Assembly (NCBI GenBank): GCA_024644235.1
Contig: JAHELJ010000012.1
Span: 1-64,000, forward strand
Source: Lewinellaceae bacterium
GTDB taxonomy: Bacteria; Bacteroidota; Bacteroidia; Chitinophagales; Saprospiraceae
Length of the DNA stretch: 64,000 bases
Direction of reading: 5' to 3'
Shown in pieces: positions 55,430 to 64,000 of this stretch (its first letter is position 1; each line of letters begins with the position of its first letter). The notes under the pieces are model-generated. The model made no database searches. It saw nothing but the letters and a program-made list of their open reading frames with translations, and was not told the origin of the DNA. The translations under genes were made by a program, and so were the position numbers.

Positions 55430-56356
55430 CTATCGCACCACAAATTTCTGGATGTAACGTCGATCCCCGTCATGAGCGGACATTAGATACAATCCGGCTG
55501 GTAAAGACTGCAGGGATAATCTCTGTCCATGTCTCACATTTTCTAAGGATTGCATTAGCATGCCATTCGCATTGAAAATCTGAAGGGAAGCTCGTTGCCA
55601 GTGAGGTGCGTTAATCTGAGCCACTTCTGAGACTGGGTTGGGATGAATAAGAAAGTCATTCCGCTCCACCACCTCTCTGACCGGAACAGATCCACCTTCG
55701 ATCTTCAATTCATCAATGACAAAAAATGAAGTGTCTGTCGTGGCACTATCATCGCGAAATGTAAAAATCAGAATGGTGGCACTATCTGGTACTTCATTAC
55801 TCCGATACGCAAAGGGTGCTTCGAATTTGGTGTATTCCGATGGCCCTCCCTGCGTAGTGAAAACAGCGGCTGCAAAAGCCTCACTCTCTTGCTTGATATC
55901 CGAGTCGTGCAAAAGGGCAATAATCATCAAACTGTCTGCATCACTGCCGTGGTACTTATAGTAGCCGGTGAAGCTGGCTGAACGATCACCACATGAAAAT
56001 ATCTGAAGCAAGTCGGAGACAGCTACTAATGAATCGCCTGCCATCCGGAGGGCACTGACGGTACCATTGGCCCCAGGTTCATATCGCTGCAGAGATTGGA
56101 AAATTGGAAGATCTAACGTGTCGCGATCAAAATAGTCGGTTATAAAATCAGATAGTGCAATCGCAACCAATCGCGTCAAAGGAAAGTAACCCTGGGGTAC
56201 TTCCACCGGGTGAAGTAGTTCAAGGGCCAACTCTCTTTCGATGGAGTCGGTCAGATCAATCCACTCCTCAAAACTACCGTTTGGAATCTGACATTGACCA
56301 AAGGCTGGTGATAGCGAAAAAGCAAAAAGTATGACAAGCGTACTAAGTGTTTTCAT
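55430..56356 (-). CDS. Secreted protein with T9SS sorting domain, unknown passenger
   Basis: 308 aa; two ATGs six bases apart (56362, 56356) are both possible. A signal peptide (SPAFGQ) is followed by CQIPNGSFEEW, a common opening of Bacteroidota secreted beta-sandwich (PCMD-like) domains, and a domain to about 225 ending in FFVIDELKIEGG. The T9SS C-terminal domain follows (IHPNPVSEVAQI, LPAGLYLMSAHDG). No enzyme motif is seen. It converges with the amidase gene with an 8-nt gap. Confidence 0.85.
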   Translation of the reverse strand: MKTLSTLVILFAFSLSPAFGQCQIPNGSFEEWIDLTDSIERELALELLHPVEVPQGYFPLTRLVAIALSDFITDYFDRDTLDLPIFQSLQRYEPGANGTVSALRMAGDSLVAVSDLLQIFSCGDRSASFTGYYKYHGSDADSLMIIALLHDSDIKQESEAFAAAVFTTQGGPSEYTKFEAPFAYRSNEVPDSATILIFTFRDDSATTDTSFFVIDELKIEGGSVPVREVVERNDFLIHPNPVSEVAQINAPHWQRASLQIFNANGMLMQSLENVRHGQRLSLQSLPAGLYLMSAHDGDRRYIQKFVVR

Positions 56357-56495
56357 GTACATATAAGATTATTCGTAAATATATGACAAATGCCTTACCC
56401 CGAGCATGTTCTTTCTGGTCAGCAAATCAGTTGAGGCTAGACACGTTATCATGCATTTACATTGAACAAAAACGAGATCGGATTATTGTAATAGA

Positions 56496-56972
56496 ATGAA
56501 AATTTATGAACGCCAATGGCAGCAGTTTGTGCCGGCATCACTGCATGATGTATGGGCTTTTTTCAGTCGACCGGAAAACCTGGACCGGATCACCCCTCCG
56601 GATATGAAATTCGAGATCCTCACTGACCTGGCCGGAGTACCTATGTATCAGGGAATGCTCATTCGGTACCGGGTCAGTCCCTTCCCATTATTTTCGATGA
56701 ATTGGCTCACGGAAATTACGGCAGTTGTCGAGGGTGACTACTTCATCGATGAGCAAAGAGATGGCCCGTACAGATTATGGCATCATGAACACCGGTTTGC
56801 CGTAGAAGGAGATGGTGTTATCATGACGGATCGCTTACATTACAGCCTCCCTTTTGGACCGATAGGCAAGGTGGCAAACTCATTGGTAGTAGGTAAACGA
56901 ATAGATGATATCTTTACCCATCGAAAACAGGTCATAGCTCAGCTATTTCCATCTGCGAATCAAGTTGCCTAG
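56496..56972 (+). CDS. SRPBCC family protein (CoxG/cell-division-inhibitor-like)
   Basis: 158 aa. [20 protein letters not shown] and [15 protein letters not shown] are the START/Bet v1-like beginning. [19 protein letters not shown] and [13 protein letters not shown] are the conserved strands of the SRPBCC subgroup often annotated as ligand-binding or cell division inhibitor-like. It binds a hydrophobic ligand in a deep pocket; the ligand is unknown. The next gene starts 22 nt after its stop. Confidence 0.88.
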   Translation: MKIYERQWQQFVPASLHDVWAFFSRPENLDRITPPDMKFEILTDLAGVPMYQGMLIRYRVSPFPLFSMNWLTEITAVVEGDYFIDEQRDGPYRLWHHEHRFAVEGDGVIMTDRLHYSLPFGPIGKVANSLVVGKRIDDIFTHRKQVIAQLFPSANQVA

Positions 56973-56994
56973 ATCTGATCGAAGCAGTCGCATA

Positions 56995-59103
56995 ATGAAA
57001 CGAATATTCATCTTTTTCCTTTTTGTTTGGCTAATGCTTAGTTGCCGTATGTCACAACAGCAAACCTCCCACCCACACACCAACCATCTTATTCACGAAA
57101 ACAGTCCCTATTTACTCCAGCATGCCCATAACCCGGTGGATTGGTACCCATGGGATAAAGAAGCCCTGGAAAAGGCTAAGAAGGAAAACAAGCTAATGAT
57201 CATTAGCATCGGCTATGCAGCCTGCCATTGGTGTCATGTAATGGAGCATGAGTCTTTTGAGGATAGCACAGTGGCCGGAATAATGAATGATCACTTCGTC
57301 AATATCAAAGTGGATCGGGAAGAAAGGCCTGATATAGACGACGTCTATATGACTGCCTGTCAGCTCGTATCACAAAGAGGTTGTGGATGGCCGCTAAATG
57401 CATTTGCGCTTCCGGATGGTCGTCCGGTATGGGCCGGCACCTACTTTCCGAAAGATCAGTGGATGAATGTCCTGAACCAGTTTCAGAAGATGTGGGAGGA
57501 GGAACCGGAAAAACTAAATGAGTATGCGGAGCAGTTGACCCAGGGAATAAAACAACAAGAAGAGATCGTGCTGGGAAAGCCTCAGGCCTTGCAAAAGGAT
57601 CACATGCATGCCATGGCCAACAACCTAATCAACCGGGTGGATAAGAAGCATGGAGGTCGGGAAGGTGCTCCAAAATTTCCGATGCCTTCCAACTACCTCT
57701 ACCTGCTTAACTATCATAAAATGACAGGGGTTGTGCGCTCCCTCGAAGCGGTAGAGACCACCTTGCAAAAAATGGCTTATGGTGGAATCTACGATCAGCT
57801 GGGAGGAGGCTTTGCGCGCTACTCGGTGGATGCAGTCTGGCTGGTGCCCCACTTCGAAAAGATGCTGTACGACAATGGCCAGTTGCTCAACCTCTATAGT
57901 AGCGCTTATCAGGTGACCGGCAATGAGTTGTACAAGACCATCGCGTACGAAATTGTGGATTGGCTGGATCGGGAAATGACCGATTCGAGTGGTGGATTTT
58001 ATTCCAGTCTCGACGCAGATAGCGAAGGGGAAGAGGGTAAATTCTATGTATGGACCACCAATGAAGTGGATGCTCTGCTGACTCCGGAGGAAGCAAAAGT
58101 GATCCGCAATTATTACAACCTGGAAGACAAAGGCAATTGGGAACATGAGAAGAATATCCTTCATCGGCAAGATTCGGACGAGACCGTAGCCCGGGAGCTG
58201 GATCTTAGTTTAACCGATCTGACAATCACCCTCAAATCAGCCAAAGAGAAGTTGTTTCGGGCAAGAGCACTGCGCGTGCGACCTGGCCTGGATGACAAAG
58301 TGCTTACCTCGTGGAATGCCCTGATGCTCAGGGGTCTGGTGCAAGCTTACCGGGCCACTCAAGACCAGTCCTTCCTGGATCGTGCTCTACGGAATGGGGC
58401 ATTTATCCGAAGAGAAATGCTGAAAGAAGACTACCGACTCGACCGGAATTATAAGGATGGCACCACCAAGATCAATGCATTCTTAGATGACTATGCCTTT
58501 GTAATCGAGTCATTCATCAGTCTCTATCAAGCCACTTTTGATGAATCGTGGCTCAATGATGCAAAAGCACTAACGGATTATACCATTGAGCATTTCTATG
58601 ATGAAGATTCGAAATTCTTCTTCTACACTTCAAACCTTGATGATCCGTTGGTGGCACGGAAGAAAGAACTGGGAGACAACGTCATACCCGGATCTAACAG
58701 CGCAATGGCCCGCAACCTAAATTTCCTAAGTCACTATTATTATCAAAATGAGTACGAATCGATTAGTGACCAGATGCTCTTTAACATGATCGACCCGGTG
58801 GTGCAAAGTAAGCAAACCAGCTTTTATTCAAATTGGGCCTTGCTCTTTCTGGAAAAAATTCATCCCACCTATGAAATAGCAATAGTTGGTCCGGATTTCC
58901 AATCCATGGCATCAGAGTTTCAATCACATTTCTTGTCAAATACCATCTACCTTGGAGGTAGTAAGGAAGGTTCGCTTGAACTGTTGAAGGATAAATTACA
59001 ACCCGGACAAACTACCATTTATGTGTGTCAGAACCGGGTCTGCCAACTGCCCGTTGTCAAAGTTGATGAAGCCCTCCGTCAGATTAAATATCTGGAGGAC
59101 TGA
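56995..59103 (+). CDS. YyaL/DUF255 thioredoxin-domain protein (predicted lipoprotein)
   Basis: 702 aa from the ATG at 56995. The N-terminal thioredoxin-like DUF255 domain (about 30-190) contains [18 protein letters not shown] and the CxxC motif in [14 protein letters not shown]. The rest is an alpha/alpha-barrel like that of N-acylglucosamine 2-epimerases ([31 protein letters not shown]). Most homologues (YyaL, human SPATA20) are cytosolic; here a hydrophobic leader with LMLSC suggests export and lipid anchoring. Function of the family is not established. Confidence 0.9.
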   Translation: MKRIFIFFLFVWLMLSCRMSQQQTSHPHTNHLIHENSPYLLQHAHNPVDWYPWDKEALEKAKKENKLMIISIGYAACHWCHVMEHESFEDSTVAGIMNDHFVNIKVDREERPDIDDVYMTACQLVSQRGCGWPLNAFALPDGRPVWAGTYFPKDQWMNVLNQFQKMWEEEPEKLNEYAEQLTQGIKQQEEIVLGKPQALQKDHMHAMANNLINRVDKKHGGREGAPKFPMPSNYLYLLNYHKMTGVVRSLEAVETTLQKMAYGGIYDQLGGGFARYSVDAVWLVPHFEKMLYDNGQLLNLYSSAYQVTGNELYKTIAYEIVDWLDREMTDSSGGFYSSLDADSEGEEGKFYVWTTNEVDALLTPEEAKVIRNYYNLEDKGNWEHEKNILHRQDSDETVARELDLSLTDLTITLKSAKEKLFRARALRVRPGLDDKVLTSWNALMLRGLVQAYRATQDQSFLDRALRNGAFIRREMLKEDYRLDRNYKDGTTKINAFLDDYAFVIESFISLYQATFDESWLNDAKALTDYTIEHFYDEDSKFFFYTSNLDDPLVARKKELGDNVIPGSNSAMARNLNFLSHYYYQNEYESISDQMLFNMIDPVVQSKQTSFYSNWALLFLEKIHPTYEIAIVGPDFQSMASEFQSHFLSNTIYLGGSKEGSLELLKDKLQPGQTTIYVCQNRVCQLPVVKVDEALRQIKYLED

Positions 59104-59154
59104 TTTATCTTGATCATTTGATTTATATTCTTTGAGATCCATCAAGATATCGGA

Positions 59155-60036
59155 GTGAAGTTCTCTTTAATGATCTTTGGTGCTATAGCAGCCGGGATTC
59201 TACTTCCCTATGGACATCACTTCACCTATCTGATCAAATACAATTTGGTGATCATGCTGCTCCTAGCCTATCTCAACGTCTCCTTCGACCGGGGTCTGCT
59301 GCGATGGTCTCACTTGTTTGTCCTCATAGCCAATCTCAGCTTACCCCTTCTCTTTTACTTTACTCTCCTTCCATTTGGAACCACCTATGCACTTTGTGCA
59401 TTTGTGATGGGCATTGTACCCACTGCAGCTGCCGCTCCAGTACTTGCTGGATTTTTACGCACTGATGTGTCATATGTCACCACCTCGGTCCTGGTGACCA
59501 ATCCCATAGTGGCACTGGTTCTTCCCTTTTTGCTACCGATGCTTGTCCGGGTAGAGGGGTCAATACGGGTGGCAGAAGTCCTTATACCGGTAGTCGCTGT
59601 GGTAGGTATTCCATTGATATTGAGCTTTGTAATCAAAAGATCGGGACCGAAGATTCTGGGACTTTTTCGCAAAGTCTACTGGATCAGCTTTGCGCTCTTC
59701 CTTTTCAATGTCTGGATTGGTTGCAGCAAGGCTACAAACTTTATACTGTTTGATAATAAAGCCGGTCTCATCACCGTGCTGGGAATCATGGGAGTGATTT
59801 TTGTGGTGGGGCTGATTAATTTCCAAATCGGTGCGAGATTACATCATGAGCCTCCTAGTCATGCTTCAGGTTTGGCCCTGGGAAGGAAAAACACAATGTT
59901 TGCGCTGTGGATCGCACTCGATTTTATTAGCCCTTTGGTCGCTTTGGGACCAATCTTTTACATCCTTTTTCAGAATGGGTATAATTCGCTTCAAATCTAC
60001 CAGGTCGAAAAAAAGATAGGCCTGGCCAGGGACTGA
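59155..60036 (+). CDS. Bile acid:sodium symporter (BASS) family-like membrane transporter
   Basis: 293 aa from a GTG at 59155; an ATG five codons later is an alternative. About nine hydrophobic helices. The crossover-type segment FVMGIVPTAAAAPVLAGFL and the second half ALGRKNTMFALWIALDF resemble BASS/auxin-efflux-carrier folds, which move organic anions with Na+ or H+. Somewhat short for the family. The substrate is unknown. Its stop lies 1 nt from the convergent ATPase gene. Confidence 0.75.
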   Translation: MKFSLMIFGAIAAGILLPYGHHFTYLIKYNLVIMLLLAYLNVSFDRGLLRWSHLFVLIANLSLPLLFYFTLLPFGTTYALCAFVMGIVPTAAAAPVLAGFLRTDVSYVTTSVLVTNPIVALVLPFLLPMLVRVEGSIRVAEVLIPVVAVVGIPLILSFVIKRSGPKILGLFRKVYWISFALFLFNVWIGCSKATNFILFDNKAGLITVLGIMGVIFVVGLINFQIGARLHHEPPSHASGLALGRKNTMFALWIALDFISPLVALGPIFYILFQNGYNSLQIYQVEKKIGLARD

Positions 60037-60037
60037 A

Positions 60038-60778
60038 CTATAGAAATATCTGACCTTGATGGCATCGAATCACTCTTGAAGGATATTGCTCAATCAAGCG
60101 ATAATCGTGGGTAGCAAAAAGAATAGTTGTACGGCTTTCCTGGTTAAGGTCATAGAGCAATTTCAGGATTTCGTCGGAAGTATCCGGATCCAGATTACCA
60201 GTAGGTTCGTCAGCTATCAATAATTCGGGCTTGTTCAAGAGAGCCCGGGCAATGGCCACTCGTTGCTGCTCCCCTCCTGATAGTTCATGTGGTTTTTTAT
60301 GTTTCAAATATTGCAGCCCCACTTGAGATAACACCTCATCAATCCTTTGACCCATCTTTGCTTCCTCCTTCCATCCGGTCGCTCTCAGGACAAACAAAAG
60401 ATTCTCTTCCATGCTCCGGTCAAAGAGCAAATTAAAATCCTGAAAGATCATCCCTAATCGTCGCCTTAACCTGTAAAGATGCCGTTGCTTAATTCTTTTT
60501 AAGTCAAATCCTGCTACTTTACCCTCTCCTGCTACCAACGGCAAAGCTCCATATACCGTTTTGAGAATTGATGACTTCCCGCTCCCTGTCTTCCCAATCA
60601 GGTAAATAAATGCACCCTTTTCGATCTCCAGATCAAGGTCTTTAAAGACAAGATGATCTTCCTGGTAGATATCTGCTTGTTGAAATAGCACCACTGGTTC
60701 TTCATGATTAACCCACTTTACTCCCTGTCTGTTCTCAGTTATGGTACTTTGTTCTGCCTGAATCGCTGTTCCGTTCAT
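60038..60778 (-). CDS. ftsE: FtsE-like ABC transporter ATP-binding protein
   Basis: 246 aa. Walker A is [17 protein letters not shown], the Q-loop is [13 protein letters not shown], the signature is [16 protein letters not shown] and Walker B is [12 protein letters not shown]. These match FtsE, which with FtsX regulates septal cell-wall hydrolases; a LolD/MacB-type ATPase is the alternative. It has about 27 extra N-terminal residues ([17 protein letters not shown]) before the usual start, with no internal ATG or GTG to shorten it. ftsX is not adjacent. Confidence 0.82.
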   Translation of the reverse strand: MNGTAIQAEQSTITENRQGVKWVNHEEPVVLFQQADIYQEDHLVFKDLDLEIEKGAFIYLIGKTGSGKSSILKTVYGALPLVAGEGKVAGFDLKRIKQRHLYRLRRRLGMIFQDFNLLFDRSMEENLLFVLRATGWKEEAKMGQRIDEVLSQVGLQYLKHKKPHELSGGEQQRVAIARALLNKPELLIADEPTGNLDPDTSDEILKLLYDLNQESRTTILFATHDYRLIEQYPSRVIRCHQGQIFL

Positions 60779-60801
60779 GAATGAGATAAATTAAGTATTA
60801 T

Positions 60802-60809
60802 CAAATATA
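60802..60809 (-). promoter_or_regulatory. -7 box of the FtsE-like gene
   Basis: TATATTTG on the minus strand, with a predicted leader of about 18 nt before the ATG at 60778. Confidence 0.4.
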
Positions 60810-60860
60810 ATCATATTTAAATCTTTGATAGACATACGTCTAAAAAAATAAATTCACCTA

Positions 60861-60893
60861 TTTGACACATGTAATGAAGGATTTGTAATTTTG
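60861..60893 (+). promoter_or_regulatory. Full -33/-7 promoter of ccmE
   Basis: TTTG (60861-60864) and TAATTTTG (60886-60893) are 21 nt apart, the standard layout for the Bacteroidota primary sigma factor. This is the best-formed example in the window. Predicted start near 60899, giving a leader of about 18 nt. Confidence 0.65.
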
Positions 60894-60916
60894 GGAATCT
60901 GCAGATTATTACAACG

Positions 60917-61318
60917 ATGAAAGGCATTAAAAAAATACACATTGTAGGAATTTTGATGGTTGGAGTAGCTATCGCATTGCTTTTCTCGGCTTCGAAAGAC
61001 CTGAGTACATATGCAACCTTCGCACAAGCTGATCAGGTAAACCGGTCCGTAAAGGTGGTGGGTGTACTGGCAAAGGATAAGGAGATGTATTACAATCCTG
61101 AAGATGATCCCAATTATTTCAGCTTTTTTGTCAAAGACGGCGATGGAGAAGAACGCAAAGTTATCCTTCATGACGCCAAACCTCAGGACTTTGAACTTTC
61201 TGAGCAAATTGTGGTTACAGGTAAGATGAAAGATGATGTGTTTGTAGCCAGCAGTCTTCTCATGAAGTGTCCCAGCAAATACAAAGATGAGGAGATCGCA
61301 GTAAGAAAGGATATCTGA
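60917..61318 (+). CDS. ccmE: Cytochrome c maturation heme chaperone CcmE (Cys-type)
   Basis: 133 aa. One N-terminal membrane anchor (about 7-26: IVGILMVGVAIALLFSAS) is followed by a periplasmic OB-fold domain (about 40-118). The heme-attachment motif is Cys118-P-S-K-Tyr122 (CxxxY) where E. coli CcmE has His (HxxxY). Cys-type CcmE is known from Desulfovibrio and archaea. It passes heme to CcmF, whose gene begins 7 nt downstream. Confidence 0.9.
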   Translation: MKGIKKIHIVGILMVGVAIALLFSASKDLSTYATFAQADQVNRSVKVVGVLAKDKEMYYNPEDDPNYFSFFVKDGDGEERKVILHDAKPQDFELSEQIVVTGKMKDDVFVASSLLMKCPSKYKDEEIAVRKDI

Positions 61319-61325
61319 TCGATCG

Positions 61326-64000
61326 ATGCCCAACATCGAATATATCGGTGAGCACCTATTGCCCGGAAAAATCGGGCATTTTTTTGTTATTGCGTCGTTT
61401 GTCAGTGGTCTTTTAAGTGCTCTGGCATACGCTCTTGCGACTCGGCATAGAGCCAATGAATCCGTGGCGATTTCCTGGAAGCTGTTAGGCAGGTGGTCAT
61501 TCCTGGCTATGGTTGCTACGGCATTTTCTGTGATTGGGACCATTTTCTACATTATGATAAATCAGTACTATGAGTATCACTATGTGTGGTCTCATGTATC
61601 TGAGCAGCTTCCTATGCAGTACATTTTTTCCGCTTTCTGGGAAGGACAGGAAGGATCATTTCTATTATGGATCTTTTGGCATTGCATCCTGGGTCTATTT
61701 CTAATGCGATTGGGCCGCACCTGGGAGGCTCCCACCATGGCGGTACTGGCAGGTATTCAGGTCTTCCTGCTTTCGATGATTATCGGCATTTACTTCACCC
61801 CCGACTTCAGGCTCGGCAGCAGTCCATTCCTTCTTTTGAGAGATGTGATGTCGGATGCTCCCATATTCAGCAATGTGAACTATGTGACACAGATCTCAGG
61901 TCAGGGACTGAATCCCCTCCTTCAAAATTACTGGATGACGATTCACCCGCCCACATTATTCCTTGGATTTGCAGCGTGCACGATTCCTTTTTGTTACGCG
62001 GTCGCCGGGTTTTGGACAAAAGACTATAGCGGGTGGCTCAAACCAGTGTTGCCCTGGTCACTGTTTGCCGCGGCGATCCTAGGCACTGGAATTGCAATGG
62101 GAGGAGCATGGGCATATGAAGCGCTAAGCTTCGGTGGTTATTGGGCATGGGATCCCGTAGAGAATGCTTCTTTGGTACCATGGCTGATTCTTATCGGTGG
62201 TATACATACGAATCTCATCGCAAGTCGGACCAGCCAAAGCATTCGCGGCACTTACATATTCTATGCACTCTCATTCCTATTCATACTGTACTCCACATTC
62301 CTGACCAGAAGCGGGATACTGGGTGACAGCTCGGTGCATGCATTTACAGAAATGGGACTGGAATGGCAGTTAGTCATATTCATGGGGTTTTTCGCCGCTT
62401 TGAGTATTGGTCAGGTCATCGCAAATTCAAAGCATATTCCCACACCTAAAACTGAGGAATCTTTCACTTCCCGGGAATTTTGGATGTTTATTGGGTCGCT
62501 AGTCTTACTTTTTTCTGCTGGCCTGATCACATTTACGACCTCCATCCCCGTATTTAATAAGCTGTTTGATGTTTGGGGTAGTGTCGTGGGGAAAGATATG
62601 TCAAGCTGGCACCGAGCAAGCCCAACCGACGCCATGGATCACTACAACCGGTTTCAGCTATGGATAGCGGTCTTCATTGGCTTATTATCTGGACTTGGCC
62701 AGTTTATGCGATATAAAGAAAAGCGCTGGCAGCAATATAAGTCAGTTATTGGCAAACATATGCTGATCAGTTTGGGCTTGGCCGTGCCTCTGACCTTTGT
62801 AACTAATCTGTGGATTAATACTCCTGCCTTCCCCTATCTATTATTGCTTTTCACTGCAATCTTTACGGTAGTGTCAAACGCCAATTACCTTATCTCGATA
62901 TTGAAGGTCAAGCTAAAATCAGGAGCAGCAGCTTTCTCACATATGGGCTTTGGTTTGATGATCGTCGGTGTCTTGGCATCGGGTATCAATAAGACATTTA
63001 TTTCCAGCAATCCTTTCGCCATGCAAGGCATTTTCAGTGAGGCAGATGAGCGATTAAAAAGGAACATTTATCTGATCAAAGGTAAGCCGATGTACATGTC
63101 CGGCTATCAGGTAACTTACGTTTCTGATACCCTTATAAACAATGACCGGTCTTACAAGGTACGCTTCGCAAAGATGGATGAAAACAGTGCCCGAGCCATC
63201 GATTCATTTGACCTTGAGCCCTATATTACTTACGATATCGGACTCACCAAGATGGTGAATCCCAATCCATCGACGAAGCGATACCTGCATAAGGATATAT
63301 TTTCTCATATCACTTCCGTGCCGGCTGAAGTACAAAGTGCAGAGCTTGCAAGGGACTTTGAGGACTCCCTGGACTATCAATTGCATTCACTTGGTCCAAA
63401 TGATACTCTTATATTGAGGGAGGGAAGTGTAAAGATTCGTTCGATTAACCTAAATCCCAATCATCCCATGTATCAACCGGAGGAAGGTGACATCGCTTTT
63501 GGGATGGTACTTGATGCCTGGGATTCATTAGGGCGTCGTTATACGGCCGAGCCAATGCTGGCTGTAAGGAAAGGATTGTACATTTATAGTTATCAGGATC
63601 AGATAAATGACTTGCATCTGCGGTTCAGGTTGACGGAGGAAGGATTACAAGCAATCTATCCTGATGAGAATCTGCTTGACTACCAGACATATACTAAGAG
63701 GCAAGGTGACAACTTTGAACATGATGGCTACCACATTCAGATAGCCGGCTTTGACAAAAACCCCCAGCATGCTTCATACATTGCTAAAGAAGGTGATGTG
63801 GCGGTTGCAGTTGTGCTATCAGTTTCCACGGCAGATGGAAGGAGTACCACCTTGAGGCCTATTTTCTTAATCAGGGAGAACCGAACTTATCTCATTAAAG
63901 ACTTTGACCCTCTCTGTGGGATATCCGCAAAATTTGCATCAGTGGATCCCAAAGAGGAGACAATCGAACTCCAGATGGCAAGCCATCAAAATCAAAACCC
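61326..64000 (+). CDS. ccmF: Cytochrome c heme lyase CcmF-like (partial, cut by right edge)
   Basis: The frame from the ATG at 61326 is open to the window end (891 codons). The WWD heme-handling motif is at about 259-285 (GGAWAYEALSFGGYWAWDPV then EN). There are many membrane helices to about residue 540, including the CcmF-like ISGQGLNPLLQNYWMTIHPP. After about 560 comes a long soluble periplasmic part (from MYMSGYQVTYVSDTL onward), so the protein is already longer than E. coli CcmF (647 aa). The long form is usual in Bacteroidota. It attaches heme delivered by CcmE to apocytochrome c. Confidence 0.92.
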   Translation, partial: MPNIEYIGEHLLPGKIGHFFVIASFVSGLLSALAYALATRHRANESVAISWKLLGRWSFLAMVATAFSVIGTIFYIMINQYYEYHYVWSHVSEQLPMQYIFSAFWEGQEGSFLLWIFWHCILGLFLMRLGRTWEAPTMAVLAGIQVFLLSMIIGIYFTPDFRLGSSPFLLLRDVMSDAPIFSNVNYVTQISGQGLNPLLQNYWMTIHPPTLFLGFAACTIPFCYAVAGFWTKDYSGWLKPVLPWSLFAAAILGTGIAMGGAWAYEALSFGGYWAWDPVENASLVPWLILIGGIHTNLIASRTSQSIRGTYIFYALSFLFILYSTFLTRSGILGDSSVHAFTEMGLEWQLVIFMGFFAALSIGQVIANSKHIPTPKTEESFTSREFWMFIGSLVLLFSAGLITFTTSIPVFNKLFDVWGSVVGKDMSSWHRASPTDAMDHYNRFQLWIAVFIGLLSGLGQFMRYKEKRWQQYKSVIGKHMLISLGLAVPLTFVTNLWINTPAFPYLLLLFTAIFTVVSNANYLISILKVKLKSGAAAFSHMGFGLMIVGVLASGINKTFISSNPFAMQGIFSEADERLKRNIYLIKGKPMYMSGYQVTYVSDTLINNDRSYKVRFAKMDENSARAIDSFDLEPYITYDIGLTKMVNPNPSTKRYLHKDIFSHITSVPAEVQSAELARDFEDSLDYQLHSLGPNDTLILREGSVKIRSINLNPNHPMYQPEEGDIAFGMVLDAWDSLGRRYTAEPMLAVRKGLYIYSYQDQINDLHLRFRLTEEGLQAIYPDENLLDYQTYTKRQGDNFEHDGYHIQIAGFDKNPQHASYIAKEGDVAVAVVLSVSTADGRSTTLRPIFLIRENRTYLIKDFDPLCGISAKFASVDPKEETIELQMASHQNQN

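Noticed and set aside
60854-61543. 229-codon minus-strand frame across ccmE and the start of ccmF
   Set aside because: It lies opposite two genes with clear family motifs and a well-formed promoter, and its own translation resembles no protein.
1-64000. tRNA/rRNA genes, insertion sequences, prophage, toxin-antitoxin or defence islands
   Set aside because: Looked for on both strands. No transposase, integrase, att-like repeats, cloverleaf sequences or known defence gene sets were recognised.

Overview
The window is a contiguous stretch of a Bacteroidota chromosome, most likely class Saprospiria (Saprospiraceae-like). Evidence: at least five predicted secreted proteins end in a type IX secretion (T9SS) C-terminal sorting domain; the gene cut by the left edge has the cysteine/aspartate-rich HYR-like modules typical of large Saprospiraceae surface proteins; a TAnnTTTG box, the -7 element of the Bacteroidota housekeeping sigma factor, precedes twelve genes; and families largely restricted to Bacteroidota (DUF6249, DUF6089, Cys-type CcmE, long PurM) are present. 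The lineage call is inference, since there is no rRNA in the window.

Layout. 1-1.7 kb: 5' part of a giant secreted protein. 2-6.7 kb: lipoprotein dipeptidase, lipoprotein M1 aminopeptidase and purB. 6.6-8.2 kb: ECF sigma/anti-sigma operon with a divergent DUF6249 membrane gene. 8.2-17.3 kb: serine hydrolase, purM, LuxR-type response regulator, smc, MATE exporter. 17.4-25.5 kb: S9 oligopeptidase, T9SS cargo, glycosyltransferase plus recQ, DUF6089 outer membrane protein. 25.6-29.8 kb: subtilase, dciA-recF, pdhA. 29.9-34.5 kb: TPR protein, ribH, MBL hydrolase, RNA-ligase-like protein, an unknown, T9SS cargo. 34.6-38.9 kb: pyrC, purK-purE, sulfurtransferase plus a 67-aa protein. 38.9-45.2 kb: OmpA protein with TSP3 repeats, minimal T9SS cargo, asparaginase-domain protein, YkuK-like protein, GH20 hexosaminidase. 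45.3-49.8 kb: three-gene transhydrogenase operon and pckA. 49.8-56.4 kb: dynamin-like GTPase, Hsp20, beta-helix T9SS protein, exported amidase, T9SS protein. 56.5-64 kb: SRPBCC protein, exported YyaL-like protein, BASS transporter, FtsE-like ATPase, ccmE and ccmF (cut by the right edge).

Most of the content is housekeeping (purine and pyrimidine synthesis, DNA maintenance, central carbon and redox metabolism, cytochrome c maturation) mixed with an exported peptide- and glycan-degrading repertoire. I see no CRISPR array, insertion sequence, prophage, tRNA, rRNA or recognisable defence island. The clearest non-coding structure is a 10-bp inverted repeat between the ECF sigma gene and the DUF6249 gene. 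It carries two divergent promoters of identical design (GTAACC-N16-CGTC), which looks like an autoregulatory ECF switch; the sigma gene itself has no ordinary start codon where its homology begins. A second pattern is that ten of twelve convergent gene pairs abut or overlap, four of them by interlocked stop codons.
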